A stretch of DNA of 64,000 bases from Streptomyces sp. NBC_00250. GTDB lineage: Bacteria > Actinomycetota > Actinomycetes > Streptomycetales > Streptomycetaceae. A program made the position numbers and the translations under genes. Below the pieces are notes generated by a model. That model was not told the DNA's origin, made no database searches, and saw nothing but the letters and a program-made list of their open reading frames with translations. This document shows, in pieces, positions 1-10,214 of the stretch. Numbering within the stretch: position 1 is the first letter of the stretch; each line of letters opens with the position of its first letter. Where the stretch lies: positions 7,379,501-7,443,500 of the forward strand of contig NZ_CP108088.1 in assembly GCF_036192275.1 (NCBI RefSeq), given 5' to 3'.

Positions 1-441
1 GGCTCGCAGTCGGCGGTCGGCGGCGGCGGTCGCTACGACGGACTCTCCGAGATGATCGGCGGCCCCGCGCTGCCGTCCGTCGGCTGGGCGCTCGGTGTGG
101 ACCGTACGGTCCTCGCCCTGGAGGCGGAGGGCGTCGAGCTCGACCTCCCCGCCGTCACCAGCGTCTTCGCGGTGGCCATCGGCGAGGAGGCGCGCCGGAT
201 CCTCTTCGGCAAGGTCACCGAGCTGCGCAGGGAGGGCATCTCCGCGGACTTCTCGTTCGGCGGCAAGGGCCTCAAGGGCGCGATGAAGGACGCCAACCGC
301 TCGGGCGCCCGCCTCGCCGTCGTCGCCGGTGAGCGCGACCTCGCCGAGGGCGTCGTCCAGCTCAAGGACATGGAGTCCGGCGAGCAGCAGGCGGTCGCCG
401 TGGACGCGCTGCTCGACGCGGTACGGACCAAGCTGGCCTGA
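1..441 (+). CDS. hisS: histidyl-tRNA synthetase, C-terminal part
   Basis: The open frame enters the window already in progress and ends at TGA 439-441, so only about the last 146 residues are present. It starts with a glycine-rich [10 protein letters not shown] segment followed by [12 protein letters not shown], the class II synthetase motif 3 arginine loop of HisRS. The remaining roughly 95 residues match the anticodon-binding domain that follows in this family. The enzyme charges tRNA-His in the cytoplasm. A strong hairpin lies 16 bases after the stop, so it is the last gene of its transcript. The missing N-terminus means motifs 1 and 2 cannot be checked. Confidence 0.93.
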   Translation, partial: GSQSAVGGGGRYDGLSEMIGGPALPSVGWALGVDRTVLALEAEGVELDLPAVTSVFAVAIGEEARRILFGKVTELRREGISADFSFGGKGLKGAMKDANRSGARLAVVAGERDLAEGVVQLKDMESGEQQAVAVDALLDAVRTKLA

Positions 442-456
442 CGGACCGTTCGGGAG

Positions 457-498
457 AAGGGGCCCGGACCCACGCGCGTGCGTGGGTCCGGGCCCCTT
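457..498 (+). terminator. Rho-independent-like terminator after hisS
   Basis: Perfect 18-bp inverted repeat (arms 457-474 and 481-498) with a six-base loop. There is no T-run, which is usual for Streptomyces hairpin terminators. It separates hisS from the VKOR gene. Confidence 0.8.
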
Positions 499-607
499 CC
501 CATCGCTCTTATGTTCGCTTCACTTATCCCCGGCGAACGGTGGGCGCCGTCCCCCGTACGGCAGAATGACCGTGCCCACAAGGCCCGCGAGCGAGGGAAA
601 AGGCGAT

Positions 608-1243
608 ATGACGAAGGCAGCGGTGGACGAGGCCGCGTCCGGCCGGGACGGCGACGGGACGAGCGGCACGATCGGCGCGAGCCGGGCCTTCGCCTGGCTG
701 CTCGTGATCACCGGAGCGGCCGGGGTGCTCGCCGCCTGGGTCATCACGATCGACAAGTTCAAGCTCCTCGAAGACCCGAACTTCGTCCCGGGCTGCAGCC
801 TCAACCCGATCGTCTCCTGCGGCAACATCATGAAGAGCGAGCAGGCCTCGGTCTTCGGCTTCCCGAACCCGATGCTCGGCCTCGTCACGTACGCCATGGT
901 GATCGCGATCGGTGTGGCCCTGCTCGCCGGAGCCCGCTACCGCACGTGGTACTGGCTCGGCCTCAACGCCGGCACGCTCTTCGGTGTCGGCTTCTGCACG
1001 TGGCTCATGTACCAGTCGCTGTACGAGATCAACTCGCTCTGCCTGTGGTGCTGCCTGGCCTGGGTCGCCACCATCGTCATGTTCTGGTACGTGACCTCGC
1101 ACAACGTCCGCAACGGCGTCATCCCCGCCCCCCGCGGCCTGAAGACCTTCTTCGACGAATTCACCTGGATCCTGCCCGTCCTGCACATCGGGATCATCGG
1201 CATGCTGATCCTGACCCGCTGGTGGGACTTCTGGACCAGCTGA
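608..1243 (+). CDS. vitamin K epoxide reductase (VKOR) family membrane protein
   Basis: This 211-residue protein has about five hydrophobic segments after a polar N-terminal tail of roughly 25 residues. The four VKOR cysteines are present: Cys63 and Cys71 in the first loop (PGCSLNPIVSCG) and the quinone-proximal CxxC at Cys145/Cys148 (CLWC), plus the conserved FGFPN segment near residue 84. In bacteria VKOR re-oxidises DsbA-like thioredoxins and passes electrons to quinone, supporting disulfide formation outside the membrane. No DsbA domain is fused, so the partner must be encoded elsewhere. The ATG at 608 was chosen because it follows a purine-rich GAGGGAAAAGG stretch; the open frame extends upstream through the hisS terminator without another plausible start. 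Confidence 0.88.
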   Translation: MTKAAVDEAASGRDGDGTSGTIGASRAFAWLLVITGAAGVLAAWVITIDKFKLLEDPNFVPGCSLNPIVSCGNIMKSEQASVFGFPNPMLGLVTYAMVIAIGVALLAGARYRTWYWLGLNAGTLFGVGFCTWLMYQSLYEINSLCLWCCLAWVATIVMFWYVTSHNVRNGVIPAPRGLKTFFDEFTWILPVLHIGIIGMLILTRWWDFWTS

Positions 1244-1312
1244 CCGACCGCTCACGGACGGCCGGCGGACCGTCGGCGGCGGCAGTGCTGTCAGTGCGGT
1301 GACCTAGGCTTC

Positions 1313-2671
1313 ATGACTGTGGAGCCCGACCTCTTTACCGCAGCAGCCGAAGACCGCCAGGAGAAGGACCCCGCCGGCAGCCCGCTGGCCGTCCGGATGC
1401 GCCCGCGCACCCTCGACGAGGTGGTGGGCCAGAAGCACCTGCTCAAGCCCGGTTCGCCGCTGCGCCGACTCGTGGGCGACGGGGACGGCGGCCCCGCCGG
1501 CGCCTCCTCGGTGATCCTCTGGGGGCCGCCGGGCATCGGAAAGACGACCCTGGCGTACGTGGTCTCCAAGGCGACCAACAAGCGGTTCGTGGAGCTGTCC
1601 GCGATCACCGCGGGCGTCAAGGAGGTCCGGGCCGTCATCGAGGGCGCCCGCCGCGCGGTCGGCGGCTACGGCAAGGAGACCGTCCTCTTCCTCGACGAGA
1701 TCCACCGCTTCTCCAAGGCCCAGCAGGACTCGCTGCTGCCCGCCGTCGAGAACCGCTGGGTGACGCTGATCGCCGCCACCACCGAGAACCCGTACTTCTC
1801 GATCATCTCGCCGCTCCTCTCCCGCTCCCTGCTCCTCACCCTGGAGCCGCTGACCGACGACGACCTGCGCGGTCTGATGGCCAGGGCCCTCACCGGCGAG
1901 CGCGGCCTCGGCGGGGCCGTGACCCTGCCGGAGGATGCCGAGGCCCACCTCCTGCGCGTCGCCGGCGGCGACGCCCGGCGCGCCCTGACCGCCCTGGAGG
2001 CGGCCGCGGGCGCGGCCATCGCCAAGGGCGAGCCGGAGATCACGCTGGAGACGGTCGAGGAGACCGTCGACCGCGCGGCGGTGAAGTACGACCGGGACGG
2101 AGACCAGCACTACGACGTGGCCAGCGCGCTCATCAAGTCGATCCGCGGCTCCGACGTGGACGCCGCCCTGCACTATCTGGCGCGGATGATCGAGGCGGGG
2201 GAGGACCCGCGGTTCATCGCCAGGCGCCTGATGATCTCCGCGAGCGAGGACATCGGACTCGCCGACCCCAACGCGCTGCCGATCGCCGTCGCCGCCGCGC
2301 AGGCCGTCGCCATGATCGGTTTCCCCGAGGCGGCACTCACCCTCAGCCACGCGACGATCGCCCTGGCCCTGGCCCCCAAGTCGAACGCGGCGACGACCGC
2401 GATCGGCGCCGCCCTGGCGGACGTGCGGAACGGCCTCGCGGGTTCGGTCCCGCCGCATCTGCGCGACGGCCACTACAAGGGCGCCGCCAAGCTCGGCCAC
2501 GCCCAGGGATACGTGTACCCCCACGACGTCCCCGGCGGCATCGCGGCCCAGCAGTACGCCCCGGACACCATCCACGGCAAGCAGTACTACGAGCCCACCC
2601 GCTACGGCGCGGAAGCGCGGTACGCGGACGTGGTGGACCGGGTGCGAGCCCGCTTGAAGGGCAACGAGTAG
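1313..2671 (+). CDS. rarA: replication-associated recombination protein A (RarA/MgsA AAA+ ATPase)
   Basis: A 452-residue AAA+ ATPase of the clamp-loader-like RarA/WRNIP1 family, which acts at stalled or gapped replication forks. Walker [10 protein letters not shown] is at residues 71-79 and Walker [11 protein letters not shown] near 120-130. Sensor 1 (AATTENP) and the arginine-finger segment (SPLLSRS) follow. The C-terminal tetramerisation region with [11 protein letters not shown] is complete, and the length is normal. It begins with an ATG 70 bases after the VKOR stop, so the two may share a transcript. The gap to rpsD is long and structured, and suggests transcription ends or restarts there. 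Confidence 0.93.
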   Translation: MTVEPDLFTAAAEDRQEKDPAGSPLAVRMRPRTLDEVVGQKHLLKPGSPLRRLVGDGDGGPAGASSVILWGPPGIGKTTLAYVVSKATNKRFVELSAITAGVKEVRAVIEGARRAVGGYGKETVLFLDEIHRFSKAQQDSLLPAVENRWVTLIAATTENPYFSIISPLLSRSLLLTLEPLTDDDLRGLMARALTGERGLGGAVTLPEDAEAHLLRVAGGDARRALTALEAAAGAAIAKGEPEITLETVEETVDRAAVKYDRDGDQHYDVASALIKSIRGSDVDAALHYLARMIEAGEDPRFIARRLMISASEDIGLADPNALPIAVAAAQAVAMIGFPEAALTLSHATIALALAPKSNAATTAIGAALADVRNGLAGSVPPHLRDGHYKGAAKLGHAQGYVYPHDVPGGIAAQQYAPDTIHGKQYYEPTRYGAEARYADVVDRVRARLKGNE

Positions 2672-3064
2672 ACCGCCCCGTCCGGGAGCTCCTGGACCCC
2701 TGCCGCTGAGGCCGTCGGACCCCGGGCGAGAGTGCCCGGCGGACCCGGTACACTGGTCCAGATTGCTGCGTCCCGTGTCCGGCTCCGGTCGGCACCACCA
2801 GAACGGGACAGTCAGCCGGAGATCCCGCCCTCGGGCGGGGTTTCCAGGAGCGTCGCGCACCTTCGAAGGTGTCGCGGGCAACCCACCACCACCCGGATCC
2901 CGGGAGCGGCGGTGGGTCGTTCGCGTGCTGCACGTATGTGCCCAGACCTGGGAGCGGCTGCCCGACAGGTCCGTCTCGTACGGACCAGGCGGGTTTCCCG
3001 GCTGCGGATGCGACCTCCCCTAACCCTGGTGAAGCCGTTTCGTACACAGTAGAGAGGTTGGTTC
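2672..3064 (+). promoter_or_regulatory. 393-base gene-free region: candidate promoter and structured rpsD leader
   Basis: No convincing gene lies here. A TACACT hexamer at 2749-2754 could be a -10 element, but I see no good -35. Downstream is a run of potential hairpins: CCCGCCC/GGGCGGG (2824-2830/2833-2839), the palindrome 2858-2871, CCCACCACC/GGCGGTGGG (2882-2890/2908-2916, one mismatch) and GGTCCGT/ACGGACC (2968-2974/2980-2986). They sit between the candidate promoter and the rpsD start, as expected for a long 5' leader. S4 autoregulates through leader RNA in other bacteria. That it does so here is inference. Confidence 0.45.
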
Positions 3065-3679
3065 ATGCCGAACCAGTCCCGTCCCAAGGTCAAGAAGTCG
3101 CGTGCCCTCGGCATCGCGCTGACCCCGAAGGCCGTCAAGTACTTCGAGGCCCGCCCCTACCCGCCGGGCGAGCACGGCCGTGGCCGCAAGCAGAACTCGG
3201 ACTACAAGGTCCGTCTGCTCGAGAAGCAGCGTCTGCGCGCCCAGTACGACATCAGCGAGCGCCAGATGGCGCGCGCCTACGACCGTGCCAAGAAGGCCGA
3301 AGGCAAGACGGGCGAGGCGCTGGTCGTCGAGCTCGAGCGTCGCCTCGACGCCCTGGTCCTGCGTTCGGGCATCGCCCGCACCATCTACCAGGCCCGCCAG
3401 ATGGTCGTCCACGGCCACATCCAGGTCAACGGTGGCAAGGTCGACAAGCCGTCGTTCCGCGTCCGTCCCGACGACGTCGTGATGGTCCGCGAGCGCAGCC
3501 GCACCAAGCCGCTGTTCGAGGTTGCCCGTGAGGGTGGCTTCGCCGCCGACGGTGAGACCCCGCGCTACCTGCAGGTCAACCTGAAGGCCCTGGCCTTCCG
3601 TCTCGACCGCGACCCGAACCGCAAGGAAATCCCGGTCATCTGCGACGAGCAGCTGGTCGTCGAGTACTACGCCCGCTGA
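3065..3679 (+). CDS. rpsD: 30S ribosomal protein S4
   Basis: A 204-residue primary 16S rRNA-binding protein of the small subunit and 30S assembly initiator. The S4 RNA-binding domain is visible at about 94-155 ([20 protein letters not shown], then [10 protein letters not shown]). The N-terminal region lacks the cysteine knuckle of zinc-binding S4 proteins: the only cysteine is in ICDEQ near the C-terminus, so this is the zinc-independent (C-minus) type found in actinobacteria. The ATG at 3065 follows a GAGAGGTTGGTTC ribosome-binding region. It is monocistronic, with the long leader upstream and a strong hairpin downstream. Confidence 0.97.
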   Translation: MPNQSRPKVKKSRALGIALTPKAVKYFEARPYPPGEHGRGRKQNSDYKVRLLEKQRLRAQYDISERQMARAYDRAKKAEGKTGEALVVELERRLDALVLRSGIARTIYQARQMVVHGHIQVNGGKVDKPSFRVRPDDVVMVRERSRTKPLFEVAREGGFAADGETPRYLQVNLKALAFRLDRDPNRKEIPVICDEQLVVEYYAR

Positions 3680-3713
3680 TCTCGGCAATGGCGTAGTACC
3701 ACCCTCGCGGTGT

Positions 3714-6008
3714 TCAGCCCGCCGCTTCCCCACCCTTTCCGGTGGGGGAGCCGGCGGGCTTCCGCGTTCCCGGGACCGCCGTCGAACCGGCCGTACGGAA
3801 CGGACGCGGGGCGGCCCCCTCCGCCGGGGCATCGATGGCCGGATGACGGCCGGCCACGAGCGCGCGCTGCACCGCCTCCGCCGCCGAGAGCCCCTGGCCC
3901 GCCCGGAACGCGGCGGCGTACGCCTCCACCCCCAGCGCCTCCTCGGCCCGCTGCTGGCACAGCGTCCTCGGCGCGTCGAACGCCGCCGAGCCGAAGAGCC
4001 GTACACCCACCGTCTCCCACAGCGGCACCGCGGCCCCCTGGAGGACCGCCGCCTCCCTCGGATCGCCCTCGCTCACCGCCACCAGGGCGAGCATCTCGAT
4101 CGCCAGGACGGTCCCGACCAGATCGCGGAAGGCGTGGTTGATGGACACGCACTCGGTGAGCAGCTCCCGCGCCTCCGCGTACGCCCCCCTGGTCCAGGCC
4201 GCGTACCCCAGGACATAGAGGGCGTACGCCCGGGCCCAGAGCTCGCCCCGCTCCTCGCAGATGTCCTTGACCTCGCGGCAGAGGGCGACCGCCCCCTCCA
4301 GATCGCCCTGGAAGGCGCGCGCCAGGCCCACCTCGATCTGCCCCATCAGCACATTGCTGTTCAGCTCGCCGAGCTCCCGGTACGCGACGAGCGCCCGCCC
4401 GATCAGCTCCTCGGCGCGCGGCATGTCGTCCGTGAGCAGCGCGAGGCAGCCCATCCGGTGCGTCGCGTACGCCTCCGCCAGCGCGTTCCGCGAGGACCTG
4501 GCCCGCTCCCCGCACTCGTGGAGCGCCGCCACCGCCGCCGTACCGTCGCCCTGCAGGACCGAGACGTACCCGAGCACCCAGAGCGCCTTCAGCCGCGCCT
4601 CCTCGTGGCCGGATTCGAGCGCGAGCGCCCGGTCCAGCCAGTGCCGGCCCTCCGAGAGGCGCCCGCAGCCGACCCACGCGAACCAGAGCGTGCCCGCCAG
4701 GTGCTGGGCGAGATGCGCGTCCTCCGGAAGTTCCAGACACAGGTCGAGGGCCGCCCGCAGATGCGGCAGCGCCGCCTCCGTCAGGGCCGCGACCTCCGGC
4801 TGGCGCGGGCTGAACCACTCCAGCTCGCACCAGGTGGCCAGGCCCATGTACCAGTCGCGGTGCCGCCGCCTCATCCGCTCCGTGTCGTCGAGCGCCGCGA
4901 GCCACTCCGACCCGTACGCGGCGACCGTGTCGAGCATCCGGTACGCGGGACCCGCCGGGGTGTCCTCGCGGGTGAGCAGCGATTGCGCGAGGAGCCCGCC
5001 GAGCAGATCGAGGATCCGCTCCGGAGGCAGCTCCGGACCCGCGCACACGTACTCCACCGCCTCCAGGTCGAAGGGGCCGGGGAAGACGGAGAGCCGCGCC
5101 CAGAGGAGCCGCTCCTCCGGGCTGCACAGCTCATGGCTCCAGCCGATGGCGGTGCGCAGCGTCTGGTGACGGGGGAGCGCCCCGCGCGCGCCGTCCGTGA
5201 GGAGCCGGAAGCGGTCGTCGAGGCGACACAGCATCTGTTCGACGGAGAGCAGCGGGAGCCGCCCGGCCGCCAGTTCGAGGGCGAGCGGAATCCCGTCGAG
5301 CCGTCGGCACAACTCCCGCACGGCGTCCCGGCCGCGCGCCTGTGCGGACCCGTCGTCGTGGGCCGACCCGCAGGGGAGCGCCGGTACTCCGGGCAGGGCC
5401 GTGGCCCCCGGGCGGGCCGGAGCGCCCGTCAGCGCCGGAACCCCGTGGAAGGTCCCCGCTGCCGCCCCCGGCAGCGGCGGCGCGCCGGCCTCCGCCGCCC
5501 GCTCGGCGAGCAGCGTCATCGCGTCCTCCTCGCCCAGCGGCGCCAGCGGGAAGACGGCCTCGCCGGCCACCCGCAGCGGCCGCCGGCCGGCCGCGAGGAC
5601 GGTGAGCCCGGGAGCGTGTTCGAGCAGCTCCCGCACCAGGGGCGCGCACTCCTCCACGAGGTGCTCGAAACCGTCCACGACCAGCAGGGTCCGCCGCTCC
5701 GCGAGATGCTCGACGAGCACCTCGCGCGGGGGCCTCGGCGTGTGGTCGGTCAGGCCGAGCGACTCGACCAGGGCGTACTCGATCAGGTCGGGGTCGCGCA
5801 GCGGCGCGAGCTCGGCGAGGCGGACCCCGTCGCCGTAGCGTTCCTGCACCCCCGCGGCAGCCCTCAGCGCGAGCCGGGTCTTGCCGACCCCGCCCACGCC
5901 CACGACCGTGACCAGGCGGGACGCCTCAAGGAGCGCCGTCAGTGCGGCCTGCTCGGCGGCCCGTCCGATGAACCGGTTCAGCTCCGCCGGGAGATTGCTC
6001 CGTCGCAT
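3714..6008 (-). CDS. NB-ARC-like P-loop ATPase with C-terminal TPR-like repeats, LuxR/AfsR-related, no HTH
   Basis: A 764-residue protein of the large actinobacterial signal-ATPase group related to AfsR and LuxR-type regulators. Walker A GVGGVGKTRLAL lies near residues 37-48, a Walker B-like LLVVDGFEHL follows, and LDGIPLALELAA is the GLPLA-like motif of NB-ARC ATPases. The C-terminal half is helical and alanine/arginine rich with several TPR-like repeats and ends with the helix usual in this family. No SARP or LuxR DNA-binding domain is present at either end, so it may regulate by protein contact. An Ala/Pro-rich insertion (about residues 185-225) interrupts the ATPase domain. The ATG at 6008 was preferred because homology begins with RRSNLPAELNRFIGR. 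Target unknown. Confidence 0.75.
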   Translation of the reverse strand: MRRSNLPAELNRFIGRAAEQAALTALLEASRLVTVVGVGGVGKTRLALRAAAGVQERYGDGVRLAELAPLRDPDLIEYALVESLGLTDHTPRPPREVLVEHLAERRTLLVVDGFEHLVEECAPLVRELLEHAPGLTVLAAGRRPLRVAGEAVFPLAPLGEEDAMTLLAERAAEAGAPPLPGAAAGTFHGVPALTGAPARPGATALPGVPALPCGSAHDDGSAQARGRDAVRELCRRLDGIPLALELAAGRLPLLSVEQMLCRLDDRFRLLTDGARGALPRHQTLRTAIGWSHELCSPEERLLWARLSVFPGPFDLEAVEYVCAGPELPPERILDLLGGLLAQSLLTREDTPAGPAYRMLDTVAAYGSEWLAALDDTERMRRRHRDWYMGLATWCELEWFSPRQPEVAALTEAALPHLRAALDLCLELPEDAHLAQHLAGTLWFAWVGCGRLSEGRHWLDRALALESGHEEARLKALWVLGYVSVLQGDGTAAVAALHECGERARSSRNALAEAYATHRMGCLALLTDDMPRAEELIGRALVAYRELGELNSNVLMGQIEVGLARAFQGDLEGAVALCREVKDICEERGELWARAYALYVLGYAAWTRGAYAEARELLTECVSINHAFRDLVGTVLAIEMLALVAVSEGDPREAAVLQGAAVPLWETVGVRLFGSAAFDAPRTLCQQRAEEALGVEAYAAAFRAGQGLSAAEAVQRALVAGRHPAIDAPAEGAAPRPFRTAGSTAVPGTRKPAGSPTGKGGEAAG
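3716..3760. terminator. bidirectional hairpin between rpsD and the convergent ATPase gene
   Basis: Long near-perfect inverted repeat (arms 3716-3734 and 3741-3760, loop CTTTCC). It lies 36 bases after the rpsD stop and inside the last codons of the reverse-strand gene ending at 3714, so the C-terminal residues of that gene double as terminator sequence. Confidence 0.75.
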
Positions 6009-6166
6009 GGGACACGGAGCGTACTCACCCCCGCGCGCTCCGTACAATCGGTTCCCGTAACTCCCGTCCCACGGGCGGTAATGCGGTACGGCGCGACAGC
6101 CCGGGCGCGATAGGGTCGGGGGACGACTTTTCGCAAGGGCCCAACGACAGCAGAGAGCGGTGCAGA

Positions 6167-6613
6167 GTGACCGGTGGAGAGGTTGCCGGGATCCTGGTGG
6201 CCGTCTTCTGGGCGATCCTGGTCTCCTTCCTCGCCGTGGTGCTGGTGAGGCTGGCGCAGACGCTCAGGGCGACCACCAAGATGGTGGCGGACGTGACCGA
6301 GCAGGCCGTTCCCCTGCTGGCCGACGCCTCCGCGACCGTCCGCTCGGCACAGACCCAGCTCGACCGGGTCGACGCCATCGCCTCGGACGTCCAGGAGGTC
6401 ACCTCCAACGCCTCGGCGCTCTCCTCGACCGTCGCCTCCACCTTCGGCGGCCCGCTCGTCAAGGTGGCCGCCTTCGGCTACGGGGTGCGCAAGGCGCTCG
6501 GCCGGGCCGGGGACGGCGCCTCCGGCGCGGACGCGCCGCGGGCCTCCTCGCGACGTACTGTGATCGTCGGCCGTACCGTGCCGTCCTCGCGACGCCGGAA
6601 GCAGAAGGGCTGA
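6167..6613 (+). CDS. DUF948-family membrane-anchored protein
   Basis: 148 residues. One N-terminal transmembrane helix (about residues 5-27) is followed by a helical coiled-coil-like segment rich in T, A, D and Q (about 30-90) and a basic Arg/Lys tail. This matches the DUF948 family of small membrane proteins of unknown function. In actinobacteria the gene commonly sits directly upstream of alaS, as here. It starts with GTG at 6167. It forms a tight run with the next gene (six-base gap) and alaS (one-base overlap), so the three are very likely co-transcribed. Confidence 0.75.
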   Translation: MTGGEVAGILVAVFWAILVSFLAVVLVRLAQTLRATTKMVADVTEQAVPLLADASATVRSAQTQLDRVDAIASDVQEVTSNASALSSTVASTFGGPLVKVAAFGYGVRKALGRAGDGASGADAPRASSRRTVIVGRTVPSSRRRKQKG

Positions 6614-6619
6614 GCCGCG

Positions 6620-6976
6620 ATGTTCCGCCGCACGTTCTGGTTCACGGCCGGCGCAGCCGCCGGCGTGTGGGCCACCACCAAGGTCAACCGGAAGCTGAAG
6701 CAGCTGACCCCCGAGAGCCTCGCGGCCCAGGCCGCGAACAAGGCGATCGAGACCGGCCACCGCCTCAAGGACTTCGCCCTCGACGTGAGGGCGGGCATGG
6801 TCCAGCGGGAGGCCGAACTGGAGGAGGCGCTCGGCCTCGACGCACCCGTCGACCCGGGCCCGGCCCAGGGCCGGGAGCTTCCGGAGCCGCGCCGCAGGGG
6901 CGCGCTCGGCCCCACCCCGTACTCGACCACGCATTCAATTCCCACGATCTCGTACAACCGGAATGAGGACCACTGA
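6620..6976 (+). CDS. small conserved actinobacterial protein upstream of alaS (DUF6167-like)
   Basis: 118 residues starting [19 protein letters not shown], a short hydrophobic N-terminal helix that could anchor it to the membrane, followed by a charged helical region ([20 protein letters not shown]) and a Pro/Arg-rich tail. It resembles the conserved Streptomyces family labelled DUF6167; no function is known. Its stop codon overlaps the alaS ATG by one base, so translation of the two is probably coupled. Pairing with a DUF948 protein suggests the two act together at the membrane, which is inference from order only. Confidence 0.68.
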   Translation: MFRRTFWFTAGAAAGVWATTKVNRKLKQLTPESLAAQAANKAIETGHRLKDFALDVRAGMVQREAELEEALGLDAPVDPGPAQGRELPEPRRRGALGPTPYSTTHSIPTISYNRNEDH

Positions 6977-9645
6977 TGGAGTCGGCTGAAATCCGCCGCC
7001 GCTGGCTGAGCTTCTTCGAGGAGCGCGGGCACACCGTCGTCCCTTCGGCGTCGCTCATCGCGGACGACCCGACTCTGCTGCTCGTCCCCGCCGGCATGGT
7101 GCCCTTCAAGCCCTACTTCCTGGGTGAGGTCAAGCCGCCCTTCACGCGCGCCTCCAGCGTGCAGAAGTGCGTGCGCACACCGGACATCGAAGAGGTCGGC
7201 AAGACCACCCGCCACGGCACGTTCTTCCAGATGTGCGGCAACTTCTCCTTCGGCGACTACTTCAAGGAAGGCGCCATCAAGCTGGCCTGGGAGCTGCTGA
7301 CCACCTCGGTGGAGCACGGCGGCTACGGCCTCGACCCGGAGAAGCTCTGGATCACCGTCTACCAGGAGGACGACGAGGCCGAGCAGATCTGGCGCGACGT
7401 CGTCGGCGTCCCCGCCGAGCGCATCCAGCGCCTCGGCAAGAAGGACAACTACTGGTCGATGGGCGTCCCCGGCCCCTGCGGCCCGTGCTCCGAGATCAAC
7501 TACGACCGTGGCCCCGAGTTCGGCGTCGAGGGCGGCCCGGCCGTCAACGACGAGCGCTACGTGGAGATCTGGAACCTGGTCTTCATGCAGTACGAGCGCG
7601 GCGAGGGCACCGGGAAGGACGACTTCCCGATCCTCGGCGAGCTGCCGTCGAAGAACATCGACACGGGCCTCGGCCTCGAGCGCCTGGCGATGATCCTCCA
7701 GGGCGTCCAGAACATGTACGAGACGGACACCCTCCAGGTCGTCATCGACAAGGCCACCGAGCTCACCGGCGTCGCCTACGGCAAGGCCCACGACAGCGAC
7801 GTCTCGCTGCGCGTGGTCGCCGACCACATGCGCACCTCCGTGATGCTCATCGGCGACGGCGTCACCCCCGGCAACGAGGGCCGCGGCTACGTCCTGCGCC
7901 GCATCATGCGCCGCGCCGTCCGCAACATGCGCCTGCTCGGCGCCACCGGCCCGGTCGTCCAGGACCTCGTCGACACCGTGATCAACACGATGGGCGAGCA
8001 GTACCCGGAGCTCGTCACCGACCGCAAGCGGATCGAGACCGTCGCCCTCGCGGAAGAGGCCGCCTTCCTCAAGGCCCTCAAGGGCGGCACCAACATCCTC
8101 GACACCGCCGTCACCGAGACCAAGGCCGCCGGCGGCACGATCCTCTCCGGCGACAAGGCGTTCCTGCTCCACGACACCTGGGGCTTCCCGATCGACCTCA
8201 CCCTGGAGATGGCCTCGGAGCAGGGCCTCTCCGTGGACGAGGACGGCTTCCGCCGCCTGATGAAGGAGCAGCGGGACCGCGCCAAGGCCGACGCCAAGGC
8301 GAAGAAGACCGGCCACGCCGACATGACGTCGTACCGGGAGATCGCCGACAGCAACGGCGCCACCGAGTTCACCGGCTACACCAACACCGAGGGCGAGAGC
8401 ACGGTCGTCGGCCTCCTCGTCAACGGTGTCTCCTCGCCGGCCGCCTCCGAGGGCGACGAGGTCGAGGTCGTCCTCGACCGCACCCCGTTCTACGCCGAGG
8501 GCGGCGGTCAGATCGCCGACCAGGGCCGGATCAAGCTGCACAGCGGCGCGGTCATCGAGATCCGTGACGTCCAGCAGCCCGTCCCGGGCGTCTCCGTGCA
8601 CAAGGGCTCCGTGCAGGTCGGCGAGGTGACCGTGGGCGCGACCGCCTACGCCACCATCGACGTGCGCCGCCGCCGGGCCATCGCCCGCGCCCACTCGGCC
8701 ACCCACCTGACCCACCAGGCGCTGCGCGACGCCCTCGGCCCGACGGCCGCCCAGGCCGGTTCCGAGAACCAGCCCGGCCGCTTCCGCTTCGACTTCGGTT
8801 CGCCGAACGCCGTCCCCGGCGCGGTCCTCACCGACGTCGAGCAGAAGATCAACGAGGTCCTCTCGCGCGAGCTGGAGGTCCACGCCGAGGTCATGCCGAT
8901 CAACGAGGCCAAGCGCCAGGGCGCCATCGCCGAGTTCGGCGAGAAGTACGGCGAGCAGGTCCGCGTCGTCACCATCGGCGACTTCTCCAAGGAGCTGTGC
9001 GGCGGTACGCACGTCGGCAACACCGCCCAGCTGGGCCTGGTGAAGCTGCTCGGCGAGTCCTCCATCGGCTCCGGCGTGCGCCGTATCGAGGCCCTCGTGG
9101 GTGTCGACGCGTACAACTTCCTCGCCCGCGAGCACACGGTCGTCGCCCAGCTCCAGGAGCTGGTCAAGGGCCGTCCGGAGGAGCTGCCGGAGAAGATCTC
9201 CGCCATGCTCGGCAAGCTGAAGGACGCCGAGAAGGAGATCGAGAAGTTCCGCGCGGAGAAGGTCCTCCAGGCCGCCGCCGGTCTCGTCGACTCCGCCCAG
9301 GACATCCGCGGCCTCGCCCTGGTCACCGGTCAGGTCCAGGACGGCACCGGCGCCGACGACCTGCGCAAGCTGGTCCTCGACATCCGCGGCCGCTTCCCGT
9401 CCGACCGTCCGGCCGTCGTCGCCCTGTTCACCACGGCCAACGGCAAGCCGCTCACGGTCATCGCCACCAACGAGGCCGCCCGTGAGCGCGGTCTCAAGGC
9501 CGGCGAGCTGGTCCGCACGGCCGCCAAGACCCTCGGTGGCGGTGGCGGCGGCAAGCCGGACGTCGCCCAGGGCGGCGGTACGAACCCGCAGGCCGTCGGC
9601 GAGGCCATCGCCGCCGTCGAGCGCCTCGTGGTGGAGACGGCGTGA
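6976..9645 (+). CDS. alaS: alanyl-tRNA synthetase
   Basis: An 889-residue class II synthetase of normal length that charges tRNA-Ala and clears mischarged Ser/Gly. The N-terminal catalytic core includes [19 protein letters not shown] and GPCGPCSEI. The editing domain carries the metal-binding [12 protein letters not shown] and CGGTHVGNT motifs. The C-terminal region ends in the glycine-rich C-Ala domain ([15 protein letters not shown]). The ATG overlaps the preceding stop by one base, and the stop overlaps the ruvX start by four bases, placing alaS in the middle of a translationally coupled operon. Confidence 0.98.
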   Translation: MESAEIRRRWLSFFEERGHTVVPSASLIADDPTLLLVPAGMVPFKPYFLGEVKPPFTRASSVQKCVRTPDIEEVGKTTRHGTFFQMCGNFSFGDYFKEGAIKLAWELLTTSVEHGGYGLDPEKLWITVYQEDDEAEQIWRDVVGVPAERIQRLGKKDNYWSMGVPGPCGPCSEINYDRGPEFGVEGGPAVNDERYVEIWNLVFMQYERGEGTGKDDFPILGELPSKNIDTGLGLERLAMILQGVQNMYETDTLQVVIDKATELTGVAYGKAHDSDVSLRVVADHMRTSVMLIGDGVTPGNEGRGYVLRRIMRRAVRNMRLLGATGPVVQDLVDTVINTMGEQYPELVTDRKRIETVALAEEAAFLKALKGGTNILDTAVTETKAAGGTILSGDKAFLLHDTWGFPIDLTLEMASEQGLSVDEDGFRRLMKEQRDRAKADAKAKKTGHADMTSYREIADSNGATEFTGYTNTEGESTVVGLLVNGVSSPAASEGDEVEVVLDRTPFYAEGGGQIADQGRIKLHSGAVIEIRDVQQPVPGVSVHKGSVQVGEVTVGATAYATIDVRRRRAIARAHSATHLTHQALRDALGPTAAQAGSENQPGRFRFDFGSPNAVPGAVLTDVEQKINEVLSRELEVHAEVMPINEAKRQGAIAEFGEKYGEQVRVVTIGDFSKELCGGTHVGNTAQLGLVKLLGESSIGSGVRRIEALVGVDAYNFLAREHTVVAQLQELVKGRPEELPEKISAMLGKLKDAEKEIEKFRAEKVLQAAAGLVDSAQDIRGLALVTGQVQDGTGADDLRKLVLDIRGRFPSDRPAVVALFTTANGKPLTVIATNEAARERGLKAGELVRTAAKTLGGGGGGKPDVAQGGGTNPQAVGEAIAAVERLVVETA

Positions 9646-10112
9646 CGATGCGCCGCGGCCGCCGTATCGCGGTCGATGTCGGGGACGCCCGGATCGGGGT
9701 CGCCTCGTGCGACCCCGACGGGGTCCTCGCCACGCCGGTGGAGACCGTGCCGGGACGTGACGTCCCGGCCGCCCACCGGCGGCTCCGCCAGATCGTCGAG
9801 GAGTACGAGCCGATCGAGGTCGTCGTGGGCCTGCCCCGCTCGCTCAGCGGGCGGGAGGGTCCGGCCGCGACCAAGGTCCGTGCTTTCGCAGGGGAGATGG
9901 CGAAGGGCATCGCCCCGGTGCCGGTCCGTCTGGTCGACGAGCGGATGACCACGGTCACCGCGACCCAGGGGCTGCGGGCCTCCGGTGTGAAGGCCAAGAA
10001 GGGGCGGTCCGTCATCGATCAGGCCGCCGCTGTGATCATCCTTCAGAACGCTCTTGAGTCCGAACGGGTATCAGGTAATCCGCCCGGCGAGGGCGTCGAA
10101 GTGGTCATCTGA
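9642..10112 (+). CDS. ruvX: putative pre-16S rRNA nuclease / Holliday junction resolvase (YqgF/RuvX)
   Basis: 156 residues of the RNase H-like YqgF family, which matures the 16S rRNA 5' end and is also annotated as a Holliday junction resolvase. The N-terminal [14 protein letters not shown] holds the first catalytic aspartate, [11 protein letters not shown] the glutamate/proline strand, and [10 protein letters not shown] the third acidic site. [10 protein letters not shown] near the end carries the last conserved aspartate. The GTG at 9642 overlaps the alaS stop; the ATG six bases further (9648) is an equally possible start and would shorten the protein by two residues. Confidence 0.92.
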   Translation: MTMRRGRRIAVDVGDARIGVASCDPDGVLATPVETVPGRDVPAAHRRLRQIVEEYEPIEVVVGLPRSLSGREGPAATKVRAFAGEMAKGIAPVPVRLVDERMTTVTATQGLRASGVKAKKGRSVIDQAAAVIILQNALESERVSGNPPGEGVEVVI

Positions 10113-10214
10113 TCGCGATACGGTAACGTTCCGCGCGATGCGGCGGTGTTCGAACAGCTGCCGCACTACGTAGAGGCGGATCGTCCGGAAGCCTCGCGGC
10201 TGTTTTGGGGATCG

